From Bryobacterales bacterium (GTDB lineage Bacteria > Acidobacteriota > Terriglobia > Bryobacterales > Bryobacteraceae), in the NCBI GenBank assembly GCA_003142185.1, contig PLOR01000031.1, forward strand, positions 1 to 43,156: a stretch of DNA of 43,156 bases, given 5' to 3'. The position numbers were made by a program, and so were the translations under genes. Each line of letters starts with the position of its first letter. The first letter of the stretch is position 1. This document shows positions 32,959-40,915 of this stretch, piece after piece. The notes under the pieces are model-generated. The model saw only the letters and a program-made list of their open reading frames with translations. It had not been told where the DNA came from and did not search any database.

Positions 32959-34053
32959 GTGGAATCGGAAGGGACTGTTCGACTCCGGACTGCGACATTG
33001 GCCGATGCGGAAGCGATCGCACAATTGCATAAGCGGAATGGTATGGGCGATCTCGACCCAGTGGCGTGGCGCAGCCAGTGGGATGCCTACCCTTTCGCCG
33101 CGGAATTTCGGGACGTCGCAATTGGGTGGGTTCTGGAAACGGAGACTGGCGGAGTGGTGGGCTATCTGGGCAACATCCACATGCTTTACGATCTCGGTGG
33201 GCGGAGCGTTAAGGGAGCGATTGCCACGGCCTGGGCGGTGGATGCCAGTCACCGCAACAGGTCTCTGCAGTTGATGACCGCTTTCCTAAAGCAAAGGAGC
33301 GTCGATCTGTGGCTGGACGGCAGCGCCAACCCCACCGCATCACGGGTGCTGACTGGCATGAAATTAGCGCGCATCCCGATACCCGGTTACGATGTTCCAT
33401 GCTTCTGGGCCGCGCGGCCGCAAGGATTCGCGAAGGCGGTTCTATCGAAGAGAGCGATCCCCGGAGCGAGCGCTCTGGCCCGGCCGGTGGGAATGCTCCT
33501 CAACGCAAGAGATATCGTCCGGCGTAGTGGCCGGGGGCGCACTTCTTCTACTGTGTATCGTCTCGGAGGCTTCGACGATCGCTTCGAAGTTTTCTGGCAG
33601 GGTCTTCGCGCAGACCCGCTCCGTCTGCGCGCGGTGCGCACCAAAGCGGTGCTGGAGTGGAGGTTTGGCGGACAACTTCGCAGCGGCCGCGCCACAATTG
33701 TCGCGGCCGAGCGGAACGGAACGCTCTCCGGTTACGCGGTTCTCGTGCGCCGGGAGTCACCTGAATTGGGGATGGATTTGTACGATGTGGCGGACCTTCA
33801 GGCATTGCGGGACGCCCCCGCGACCATCAGAGACCTCTTGCTGGGGTCGATCGGAATCGCCCGCGAAGAAGGCGTGGACGCCGTCAAATTCATGACTGGC
33901 ACTCCGGCGAAGCGCGCCCCTGCCGATGAGTTGCGGCCCTACACGTACCGCCTGGCGTCCTGGCAACTGTATTACAAGGTGGAGGCGCCCGAGCTGAAGG
34001 CGTCGTTGGCCACAGCCGATGCCTGGGACTTTTCGCTTTTCGATACGTACTAG
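32959..34053 (+). CDS. GNAT-family acyltransferase beside the FkbH/ACP cluster
   Basis: A 364-residue protein starting at GTG 32959, with CGGAG about 9 bases upstream. Residues 1-140 form a GNAT-type N-acyltransferase domain (VRLRTATLADAEAIAQLHKRN, GAIATAWAVDASHRNRSLQLMTAFLKQ, where the R-N-R region is the usual acyl-CoA/phosphopantetheine-loop position). The second half (about 190-360) is a further GNAT-like fold (GYAVLVRRESPELGMDLYDVADLQAL). It converges with the MaoC-SDR gene with 16 bases between them, and its neighbours make acyl-carrier-protein-bound acyl groups, so it is a candidate for the final transfer of that acyl group to an amine. This role is inferred. Confidence 0.65.
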   Translation: MESEGTVRLRTATLADAEAIAQLHKRNGMGDLDPVAWRSQWDAYPFAAEFRDVAIGWVLETETGGVVGYLGNIHMLYDLGGRSVKGAIATAWAVDASHRNRSLQLMTAFLKQRSVDLWLDGSANPTASRVLTGMKLARIPIPGYDVPCFWAARPQGFAKAVLSKRAIPGASALARPVGMLLNARDIVRRSGRGRTSSTVYRLGGFDDRFEVFWQGLRADPLRLRAVRTKAVLEWRFGGQLRSGRATIVAAERNGTLSGYAVLVRRESPELGMDLYDVADLQALRDAPATIRDLLLGSIGIAREEGVDAVKFMTGTPAKRAPADELRPYTYRLASWQLYYKVEAPELKASLATADAWDFSLFDTY

Positions 34054-34069
34054 ACCCGGCGTGCGGATA

Positions 34070-35248
34070 TCACAATTGGCCTCCGGTGAGCGGCAGAATC
34101 TGACCGGTGACAAACGCGGCGCGCTCGGACAGGAAGAAGTCCACGGCTCCGGCGACGTCATCCGGCGAGCAGAGTTTCCCTAGCGGCACCTTGGCGGTTT
34201 CCGTCAGAATGACCCGGTTGGTTTTGGCGCTGTTCATCCCCACCGGGACAAACGACGGCGCGACCAGGTTGATGGTGATGTTACCGCGCGCAAGCTCCGG
34301 AGCCAGCAAGCGAACCGTATGCTCGAGCGCCGCTTTCCCAAGCGAGTACGCGGACATGCTCACCACCGGCTTGATGGTGGCCGCGGTGGATCCCAAAATG
34401 ACGAGCCGGCCCGCGGGACCGCCGAACGAGCGCAGGAATCGGGCGATGCGAATGGTGGTCACACTGCCGAATTCCACCTGGGCGCGGACCGCATCGGTTT
34501 CCACGTCGAGCAAGCCGCCTTGCGGGCCAGGCGGCCAGGCCGCATGCACCAACCCGTAGAGCCGGCGGCCGCACAGGTGACGTTCCACCGACTGTTCCCA
34601 ATCCCCTGCTTGTAAGTCCGCGGCAAGCCACTCGACACGCGGGTAACTCGATTCCGAAGGCGCGGCGAGTGACCTGGCCATACCAATGACCTGGTAAGTT
34701 CCACTGAGGCGGGCAACCAGAATCCGCCCCAGACCGCCGCTGGCGCCGGTGATCAGAACGACTGGTTTGTTCTCCGCGGAGGCAGGCGCGGCCTCAGCCT
34801 CATGCGCCGGGAGGGAACGACGTTCGTGGAGCGAGAACCCGACGTGAATTTCCGAGGTCAGCGTGACGGTGGAGATCTCGATTACTCGGACCCGAATGGC
34901 GCCGCTTGCGGATTTGGGTACCCACGTCGTTATCTCACCGTGCACACGCACGCGCGAGGGATAGTGCAACGGGGCGGGGAAACGGCATTGAAAAGACCCC
35001 ACGACAACGTGACGGCCCGGCAGATACATGCCAGCCATGGCCGAGGCGAGCGCCACCTGGAATGCACCGTGTACGATTCGACCGCCGTAATTGGTTTGCG
35101 CCGCGTACGCTTCGTCGGTGTGCAATGGATTCCAGTCGCCGGAAAGTTCGGCGAATGAAGTTACATCGTCCACTGTAATCTCACGTTCGAATTCGGCCTG
35201 GAGACCGGTCCGCAGCTCGCCGGCCGTGAATGCGCGCGACTCATCCAT
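34070..35248 (-). CDS. MaoC-like dehydratase fused to short-chain dehydrogenase/reductase
   Basis: A 392-residue fusion of two fatty-acid-type enzymes. Residues 15-140 form a hotdog (MaoC) dehydratase with the catalytic pair Asp38 and His43 (SGDWNPLHTDEAY) and the GGRIVHGAF helix. After a linker (145-160) a short-chain dehydrogenase begins: cofactor loop TGASGGLG (167-174), and Ser287, Tyr301 and Lys305 (YSLGK) form the catalytic triad. The pair would reduce a 3-ketoacyl or dehydrate a 3-hydroxyacyl group on a carrier protein, which fits its position after the ACP. The ATG at 35248 overlaps the ACP stop by 8 bases, so translation is coupled. Fusion of these two domains is uncommon. Confidence 0.85.
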   Translation of the reverse strand: MDESRAFTAGELRTGLQAEFEREITVDDVTSFAELSGDWNPLHTDEAYAAQTNYGGRIVHGAFQVALASAMAGMYLPGRHVVVGSFQCRFPAPLHYPSRVRVHGEITTWVPKSASGAIRVRVIEISTVTLTSEIHVGFSLHERRSLPAHEAEAAPASAENKPVVLITGASGGLGRILVARLSGTYQVIGMARSLAAPSESSYPRVEWLAADLQAGDWEQSVERHLCGRRLYGLVHAAWPPGPQGGLLDVETDAVRAQVEFGSVTTIRIARFLRSFGGPAGRLVILGSTAATIKPVVSMSAYSLGKAALEHTVRLLAPELARGNITINLVAPSFVPVGMNSAKTNRVILTETAKVPLGKLCSPDDVAGAVDFFLSERAAFVTGQILPLTGGQL

Positions 35249-35495
35249 TGGCGGACTTACTCTCCAGATAGTCGACGATCAACGCGTAAGAAACCAACTC
35301 CTCGAAATCTTCCAGCTCGAAGTCCAGGCCGAACTCTTCCGCAATCGAGGAGAGAAGTGTGACGTGCGCCACCGAATCCCATGCCGCCAGCGAGGCCGTG
35401 CTGGCGCGAGGTATCTCCTCCTCCCGGATGTCCGGGAACACGTTGGAAAAACAACGGGCGACCTTCTCTTTCGTGTCGTTCATTTTGGATGACAT
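35241..35495 (-). CDS. acyl carrier protein
   Basis: An 84-residue acyl carrier protein. Asp40-Ser41 in AAWDSVAHVTLL is the phosphopantetheine attachment site (DS pattern), followed by IAEEFGLDFELEDFEEL, the acidic helix 2/3 face that docks partner enzymes. Composition is acidic, as expected. It is distinct from a housekeeping AcpP, which would lie beside fabF or fabD. It starts one base after the FkbH-like gene stops and overlaps the MaoC-SDR gene, so it is the carrier shared by this cluster. Confidence 0.9.
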   Translation of the reverse strand: MSSKMNDTKEKVARCFSNVFPDIREEEIPRASTASLAAWDSVAHVTLLSSIAEEFGLDFELEDFEELVSYALIVDYLESKSANG

Positions 35496-35496
35496 T

Positions 35497-37221
35497 TCAT
35501 TCTGTCAGATTCGCGACTTCGTGCGGTAGCGCCCCGCAGCGATCGACAAAACCGGAACGCGATATGCGATGGACGTCCTCGGCGCCCCGGGGTACGTCAA
35601 GGGCGCGGAAAAACTCCTGGAGCGGCTGGTTTCTTTCGGTCGCCTCAAAGGCGAACTCGATTTCTTCGGCGTTGGTGTGGCGGAAGAGGCTGTCGAGAAT
35701 GTGATGCTCGATCCGCCGCGAGAACGCCCGGCAGCTCATCACCCAATGCGAAACCCTGACCAAGCGGCCGGCTTGCGATCCGACCAGAACCGCGATCTTT
35801 CCCAGCGGACCGAATTTGTCCCGATAGGAAACCACGGCGACGATCGCATCTTTCCGTTCCAGCAGGCGCTGCCATTCGCTCTCGCCCATGCGGACGCCGT
35901 TGAGATTAAACTGATTGGTCTTGTTGATCAGATCGAGCGGCCGTTTATCGGCCGAGTCAACACGCCAGGCCAGCGTCACGGTACCCTGCAGCGTGCGAAG
36001 GAACTCGGCCGCGCCGCCGTCCGCCGCCATCTCGCGGACCTGGGCCGAGGCACGGATGCTGGATTGCCGCAGCCGGTCCTCCTCCAATTGCACCGGTTTG
36101 CCGAACAGATCGCGCAGACGCCCGAGCAGGTTCCACACCGCCGCGGGATCTCTGCCGGGAAACGCGAGACACGTCATTCCCGGATAAGCCCGCTCGACCT
36201 CGTCCAGTTCCATCGGGCTGTCATCGACGAAAACCACGGCATCGGCCGCAATGTTCCACGTGTCGAGAATGCGGCCCACCGAGGCCGATTTCTGCCCCCA
36301 GTTGGCGCAGACGGGGAACAGCGATTCGGCATTCAGAAACAGGTCCTTCCGTGCCAGTGCAGCCTCTGCCGTCGTCATTTCGTTCTTCGAGCAGGCAGCC
36401 AGCAGCACGCCGCAACTTGCCAGATGGCCGAGCATCTGCTGATACAGCCCGTGCGTCTGCGTGTGGTGCTCCTGGCTCCAGGAGATCGCGTCCACCCCTA
36501 TCTCGCCCGCGACTCCCGACCACAGCGTGCCATCCAGATCGGTGATGAGGCCCTTCTTCGGCGCCGGCTGGCAAAGTACGTCGACCAGCGAGGCTGCCAG
36601 GCCGCTCGCGAACGGGACCGTGTACGGGAAGCCGGCGATCAGTTCCATGCGAGCGTCGAGCGAGGCAACCGCCGGCTCGATCCGCGATCGTTCGATCACG
36701 CGCACGCCGGAGACCCGCGAGATGCGAAGGAGGAACCGAGCGAGTTGCTGCCCCAGTTCCAGTTCCAGGACACTGCTCTGGGCGCGAATCGTGTTTCCGA
36801 TCGGCGGCAAAGGCAGGCTGGGCGGAGCCAGCGCCACCGGCATGCGGCCGGCCAGCGCGACGATAGCCGCTTCGAGGTGCGTGTAGCGCTCGATGCAATT
36901 GGCGATCAGATCCGCCTTGGCTTCATTCGACCAGCCGCCGCTGCTGCGCAGGCCGAGCCGCGGGTCGAGGTCGCTCCACTCCAGCACCACCGCACAGGCG
37001 GTAACCGCCGTTCGCGCGGCCGCATCGACGTTGCCGCGGAGGTCGCCGTAAACTCCGCACTGCACCTCGACATTCCCATCGTCCCGCAGCCGTTCCAGCA
37101 GATGGGCACGCAACAGGGTCGCCAGATGCAGCGGCTCGAAGCCGCAAGCCAGATAGTAAGTCCCGTCCTCACTGTTCCCTTTTCGGGAGTTGATGAGAGC
37201 CAGAGCCTGGTTGAGCGTCAT
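35497..37221 (-). CDS. FkbH-like HAD-family glyceryl-loading enzyme
   Basis: A 574-residue protein of the FkbH/HAD-IIIC family, which takes 1,3-bisphosphoglycerate, dephosphorylates it and loads the glyceryl group on a carrier protein. Asp228 and Asp230 in DLDGTLWSGVAGE are the HAD nucleophile and acid; SKN (278-280) and VDDSPMELDEVE (332-343) are motifs II and III. The C-terminal part has NKTNQFNLN (433-441) and MSCR (495-498), the cysteine-containing motif typical of the glyceryl-transfer module. The first 220 residues are the variable N-terminal domain. Six bases separate it from the PIG-L gene, and one base from the ACP. Known members supply glyceryl-ACP to polyketide and sugar-acylation pathways. 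Confidence 0.9.
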   Translation of the reverse strand: MTLNQALALINSRKGNSEDGTYYLACGFEPLHLATLLRAHLLERLRDDGNVEVQCGVYGDLRGNVDAAARTAVTACAVVLEWSDLDPRLGLRSSGGWSNEAKADLIANCIERYTHLEAAIVALAGRMPVALAPPSLPLPPIGNTIRAQSSVLELELGQQLARFLLRISRVSGVRVIERSRIEPAVASLDARMELIAGFPYTVPFASGLAASLVDVLCQPAPKKGLITDLDGTLWSGVAGEIGVDAISWSQEHHTQTHGLYQQMLGHLASCGVLLAACSKNEMTTAEAALARKDLFLNAESLFPVCANWGQKSASVGRILDTWNIAADAVVFVDDSPMELDEVERAYPGMTCLAFPGRDPAAVWNLLGRLRDLFGKPVQLEEDRLRQSSIRASAQVREMAADGGAAEFLRTLQGTVTLAWRVDSADKRPLDLINKTNQFNLNGVRMGESEWQRLLERKDAIVAVVSYRDKFGPLGKIAVLVGSQAGRLVRVSHWVMSCRAFSRRIEHHILDSLFRHTNAEEIEFAFEATERNQPLQEFFRALDVPRGAEDVHRISRSGFVDRCGALPHEVANLTE

Positions 37222-37227
37222 GGCACC

Positions 37228-38097
37228 CTATCTCCCGTTTGCCGGTGCGGATGGCTCGGCGGCGCGGATTCGGCCTGCGAGCTCGATGTATTCCTCGCGG
37301 GGGAGTTCGAAGAATCGCTCCGCGTACCGGCACGTGCCCGCGCCGAGCATGCGCGAGTGAAACATATTCAGTCCCAGCGTGCTGTTGACGTAATCCAGCG
37401 CCGAATTGGCGAACGTGAAACAGCGGAGCATTTCGGTTTTGGTTTCGATCACATCGTCGATAATCAAAACCACGTTCGGAATACACATTCCCCAAACCTC
37501 GTACCCGAAAACCCGCACGTTCCAGGAAATCTTCCGCAAGGCGCCGGCCAGGATGTAGTTTGCGGTACGGTGATCGCGATGCCCGTCGAGCGCGAATGGA
37601 ATGAAGACAGCATCGGCCTTGCGCTCGATCAGGACCTCCGCCAGTTCCGCGATCTGAGCACCGTCGTCCGCCAGCACGGGGTGATTGAGAAAGACCGGAG
37701 ACGCAGCGATCACGGCGGCGGCGCGCCGCGATTCTTCATTGCGCATCTCCATCATGCCCTGCCGCGTGAAGCCTAGTTCCTCGCACCCATCGGCGCCGTC
37801 CTGTAGGACGACGATGGAGGGCGCATTCCCACTGCTCGCCTGAAGGGCGAGCGCGCCTCCGCACCCGATTGCTTCATCGTCCTGGTGCGGTGCGATGACG
37901 ACTATCGATTTGCCGAACGGCGCCCGGATCGGAATGGCGCGGACAAAGTTGGAGAAGTAGTCCGTCGCCGAAGCCAGCGCCAGCATGCGCAATTCGATAT
38001 CGCCCAGACCAGCCTTCAGAAACAACTTGAACTGGCTGCGCGCGTACAAAAGAGGGAGCGCGTTGCGATAGATCTGCCGCAGGTAGTCGCGAATCAT
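37228..38097 (-). CDS. PIG-L/LmbE family deacetylase
   Basis: A 289-residue member of the PIG-L/LmbE zinc deacetylases, which remove N-acetyl groups from amino sugars (GlcNAc-PI, GlcNAc-Ins, N-acetylglucosamine conjugates). The zinc signature APHQDDE (His71, Asp73, Asp74) and HRDH (His173-His176) are both complete. The first 60 residues (LLYARSQFKLFLKAGL) are an extra N-terminal helical part. It is the first gene of the operon PIG-L - FkbH - ACP - MaoC/SDR (gaps 6, 1 and -8 bases). Its job may be to free an amine that the cluster then acylates, an inference. A 15-bp palindrome at 38179-38193 lies about 80 bases before the start. Confidence 0.88.
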   Translation of the reverse strand: MIRDYLRQIYRNALPLLYARSQFKLFLKAGLGDIELRMLALASATDYFSNFVRAIPIRAPFGKSIVVIAPHQDDEAIGCGGALALQASSGNAPSIVVLQDGADGCEELGFTRQGMMEMRNEESRRAAAVIAASPVFLNHPVLADDGAQIAELAEVLIERKADAVFIPFALDGHRDHRTANYILAGALRKISWNVRVFGYEVWGMCIPNVVLIIDDVIETKTEMLRCFTFANSALDYVNSTLGLNMFHSRMLGAGTCRYAERFFELPREEYIELAGRIRAAEPSAPANGR

Positions 38098-38178
38098 TCG
38101 GCTTCTTTCGGTATGTTAACAGACCGCGCTTGGGCCGCTCGCGCATCGGCAAAATCGGGTTCATTCGACTCTGGAATC

Positions 38179-38193
38179 TACAGAATCTGTAGG
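38179..38193. promoter_or_regulatory. 15-bp palindrome upstream of the PIG-L operon
   Basis: CTACAGA-A-TCTGTAG is a perfect 7-bp-arm palindrome 82 bases before the PIG-L start, on the likely upstream side of the four-gene operon. It could be an operator for a dimeric regulator; none is identified. Confidence 0.4.
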
Positions 38194-38213
38194 GGCCGGA
38201 CATGCCCGGCCCG
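38194..38213 (-). terminator. GC-rich hairpin after the sugar isomerase-like gene
   Basis: GGGCCGG (38194-38200) pairs with CCGGCCC (38207-38213) around a 6-base loop, about 60 bases beyond the stop (38272) of the minus-strand gene. There is no T-run. It probably insulates the PIG-L operon from that gene, or belongs to the dispersed GC-rich repeats. Confidence 0.35.
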
Positions 38214-38271
38214 GAGCCTCAGTAGTGGATTCGGTCGCGTCGGCGGGAGCCAACCGGTTTACAGCCCCGCT

Positions 38272-39126
38272 TCACCCCACCATCCTCACCAGATTTCTCC
38301 CGCAAATCAGACTGGCTTCCAGCTTGTCGCCGGTGGGGCCGCGCCAGTGGGTTTCCAGGCTGAACCAAGCGCGGTAGCCGTCGCGCAGGAGGGCGGCGAT
38401 CTGGCCGGTCCAGTCGATGCTGCCGGTACCCAACTCCACCCACTCGGGGGTGTGCCCGGTGACGCGGCAGTCCTTGGCGTGCACGTGGGCGATGCGGCTG
38501 GCCGGAAGCTTGGCGTATCCTTCGGGGAACGGCGTTTCACCGGCGACCAGGGCGTTGGCTGGGTCCCAGATGAGTTGCAAATTGGGATGCGCGACTCGGG
38601 CGAGCAGGCGCGCCGCTTCCGACGCGGTCCCAATGTTGCACGCGTGTTCGTTTTCGATGCCGATGATGATGCCAGCCTGCTCGGCCAGCTCGGCCAGGCC
38701 GGTCAGCGCCTCCGCGATGCGGTCGAAACAGGCTTCGGGCTGAACCGTGCGCCAGAAGGAAAACACGCGGATGATGCGCGCGCCGGTGCGGCCGGCGATC
38801 TCGAGCGCGCGGCGAGCCAGCCGCGGCTGATCCGCGAACGTGTGTTGGGCGGCGAATACGTCCTGCTGGAAGCGCGTATCGACCTCGGGCGCGTCCGGCA
38901 GCACGCACTTGAACACAGGGGAGGCGATGGATACAACTGCCAGGCCGTACGCGCGTAGGATGGCGGTGGCGCGGTCCACTTCCTGATCCGTCAAGTCGAT
39001 GATGTTCTTGCCGGAGACCATGCGCAGCTCGGCTCCCGTCATGCCTAGCGAAGCTATGGCACGCGCGGCCGTTTCGAGATCCGGCGAGAACTCATCGGTG
39101 ATGGCGGCTACGGGATAGCGGGGCAT
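38272..39126 (-). CDS. sugar phosphate isomerase/epimerase family (TIM barrel)
   Basis: A 284-residue xylose-isomerase-like TIM barrel (AP endonuclease 2 clan). The usual metal ligands appear: GIENEHACN (Glu), LIWDPANAL (Asp), RIAHVHAKDCR (His and Asp) and SLETHW (Glu). The start MPRYPVAAITDEFSPDLETAAR is typical of the family. Members isomerise sugars or inositols, or act on other polyols; the exact substrate cannot be read. It is divergent from the aminotransferase with 48 bases between them. It is not tightly linked to the PIG-L operon (174 bases, with a hairpin between). Confidence 0.85.
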   Translation of the reverse strand: MPRYPVAAITDEFSPDLETAARAIASLGMTGAELRMVSGKNIIDLTDQEVDRATAILRAYGLAVVSIASPVFKCVLPDAPEVDTRFQQDVFAAQHTFADQPRLARRALEIAGRTGARIIRVFSFWRTVQPEACFDRIAEALTGLAELAEQAGIIIGIENEHACNIGTASEAARLLARVAHPNLQLIWDPANALVAGETPFPEGYAKLPASRIAHVHAKDCRVTGHTPEWVELGTGSIDWTGQIAALLRDGYRAWFSLETHWRGPTGDKLEASLICGRNLVRMVG

Positions 39127-39174
39127 GGAAGTCTCATTGTAGTCAAACCGGCGTGCGGTGCGACAATAGCGGAG

Positions 39175-40368
39175 ATGCCGCGCGTCGCCCCTTCCGTCGA
39201 ACGAGTGCCTTACTCCGGCATACGCGAGCTGGCGGAAATCGCCATGTCGATGGAAGGCGTGCTCCGCCTCTATTTCGGCGAATCGAACCTTCCCACGCCG
39301 GATTACATCAAAGACGCGGCCGAACGCGCCATCCGCGAGGGCGACACGTTTTACACCGAAAACGCCGGATTGCCTTCGCTGCGGCGCGCGATTGCCGAGT
39401 CGTACCGAAAGCTGCATCAGGTGGAGCTCGACCCGGCCGGCGAAATCGTGATCACGGCTTCCGGCGTGCAGGCGCTGAATGTAGCGATCCGGTCGACGCT
39501 CGATCCGGGGGATGAGGCGCTGGTGCTGACGCCGGCCTGGCCAAACGGCTCGTCCATTGTCGCCCTGTCGAACGGCGTGGCGCGGCAGATCCCGCACCCA
39601 TTATGCGGCAGCCGGTACGCGATCGATTTTGACGCGCTCGAAGCCGCGGTCAACCAGCGCACGCGGCTGCTGGTTTACATTTCGCCCTCGAATCCGCTGG
39701 GCTGGGTGGCCACCCAAGCCGACCAGCAGCGCCTGCTCGATTTCGCGCGCCGCCACGAATTGTGGCTGCTGGCCGACGAAGTCTACGACCGGCTGAATTA
39801 CCTGGGCGCGCGCCCGGGCGAGCCGGCGCCATCCATCCTACGCCTGGCCTCGCGCGACGACGCGGTGATCGTGGTGCAATCGTTTTCCAAAGCGTACCGG
39901 ATGACAGGATGGCGCCTGGGCTACCTGATCGCGCGTCGAGACCTGGCCGAAAAGGCGGCGCAGATGAACGAATTCATCGTTTCGCACGCTGCCAGCTTCA
40001 CGCAGAAAGCCGGCGAGACCGCGCTGATGGAAGGCGAAGAGGAACTGGCGCGGATGCTGGAGGGCCTGCGGGCGAACCGGGACCTGTGTCTCGATGCGCT
40101 GCGCGGCATGCCACGAGTGACCGTGCCCGAGCCCGATGGCGCGTTTTACCTGTTTCCGCGGATTGCGGGAGTTGCCGATTCCTTCGCATTTTGCCGGCGT
40201 CTGCTGGAAGAGACCCGCGTGGGGCTGGCGCCCGGAGTGGCGTTCGGCGCCGGCGGGGAGGGCTCGGTGCGCATTTGCTACGCCGCCGAGCGATCGATCC
40301 TCGAACCGGCCATGGAGCGCCTGAGAAAATTCTTGCAACAGGGTCATCAATTCGGCATCATAGCGTGA
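39175..40368 (+). CDS. class I/II pyridoxal-phosphate aminotransferase
   Basis: A 397-residue aspartate-aminotransferase-like (fold type I) enzyme. PLP is bound by Lys239 (SFSKAYRMTGWRLGY), with Asn173 (PSNPLGW), Asp201 and Tyr204 (LADEVYDRL) and the substrate-binding Arg247 region present. Such enzymes transfer amino groups between an amino acid and a keto acid; the donor/acceptor pair is unknown. GCGGAG directly touches the ATG. It is divergent from the isomerase-like gene and followed after 10 bases by mscL, which is probably co-transcribed. Confidence 0.88.
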   Translation: MPRVAPSVERVPYSGIRELAEIAMSMEGVLRLYFGESNLPTPDYIKDAAERAIREGDTFYTENAGLPSLRRAIAESYRKLHQVELDPAGEIVITASGVQALNVAIRSTLDPGDEALVLTPAWPNGSSIVALSNGVARQIPHPLCGSRYAIDFDALEAAVNQRTRLLVYISPSNPLGWVATQADQQRLLDFARRHELWLLADEVYDRLNYLGARPGEPAPSILRLASRDDAVIVVQSFSKAYRMTGWRLGYLIARRDLAEKAAQMNEFIVSHAASFTQKAGETALMEGEEELARMLEGLRANRDLCLDALRGMPRVTVPEPDGAFYLFPRIAGVADSFAFCRRLLEETRVGLAPGVAFGAGGEGSVRICYAAERSILEPAMERLRKFLQQGHQFGIIA

Positions 40369-40378
40369 GGAGAAAGCG

Positions 40379-40786
40379 ATGCTGAACGGTTTCAAAAAGT
40401 TCGTGATGCGGGGCAACGTAATCGACCTGGCGGTGGCGGTGGTGATGGGCGGCGCTTTTGGAGCGGTAGTGACGGCGTTGGTGAAGGATCTCCTCACGCC
40501 GATCATCGCGGCCGTGGTGGGCAAGCCGGACTTCTCCGGGATTGTCTTCACCATTAATGGCAGCAAGTTTCCAATTGGGGATTTCATCAACGCCGCAGTC
40601 GGATTCCTGCTGATCGCGCTGGCGATCTACGCCTTCGTGATAGCGCCGATGAATGCGCTGACGGCCCGCCTGAACCGCGGCGCAGTGCCGCCCGATCCGA
40701 CCACCAAGAAGTGCCCCGAATGCCTGAGCGAGGTTCCCATAGCCGCCAAGCGGTGCGCCTTCTGCACCAGCGCGCTGGCGAAGTAA
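40379..40786 (+). CDS. mscL: large-conductance mechanosensitive channel with zinc ribbon
   Basis: A 135-residue MscL, which opens under membrane tension to release solutes during osmotic downshock. The start MLNGFKKFVMRGNVIDLAVAVVMGGAFG is diagnostic of the pore helix (about 15-40), with the second helix about 70-92. The C-terminal tail after Arg100 carries CPEC (Cys112, Cys115) and CAFC (Cys126, Cys129), a zinc ribbon that replaces the usual C-terminal coiled-coil bundle. GAGGAG lies 7 bases before the ATG. This zinc-ribbon tail occurs in some Acidobacteria and related lineages; whether metal gates the channel is open. Confidence 0.93.
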   Translation: MLNGFKKFVMRGNVIDLAVAVVMGGAFGAVVTALVKDLLTPIIAAVVGKPDFSGIVFTINGSKFPIGDFINAAVGFLLIALAIYAFVIAPMNALTARLNRGAVPPDPTTKKCPECLSEVPIAAKRCAFCTSALAK

Positions 40787-40790
40787 GGCG

Positions 40791-40911
40791 GTAGCGCCGG
40801 CGGTCTTGTCGCCGGTGTCTTGCACGCGCTTGAACGCGGTCTCTTCGGGCCCTCCTCAACGTGCATGATCGGAGACAGAAGAACGCCGGCGGCAAAGACC
40901 GCCGGCGCTAC
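40791..40911. repeat. inverted repeat pair of the GTAGCGCCGGCGG family
   Basis: Copies at 40791-40823 and 40881-40911 are inverted versions of the same 31-base unit seen at 26605 and 26935, with an inner TGCACG (40821-40826) / CGTGCA (40860-40865) pair. The element begins five bases after mscL and ends at the permease gene, filling almost the whole gap between two convergent genes. Confidence 0.85.
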
Positions 40912-40915
40912 ACGC

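Noticed and set aside
35569-37776. Very long plus-strand open frame opposite the FkbH and PIG-L genes
   Set aside because: Its translation is His/Arg/Gln-rich and motif-free, while the minus strand encodes intact FkbH and PIG-L motifs.
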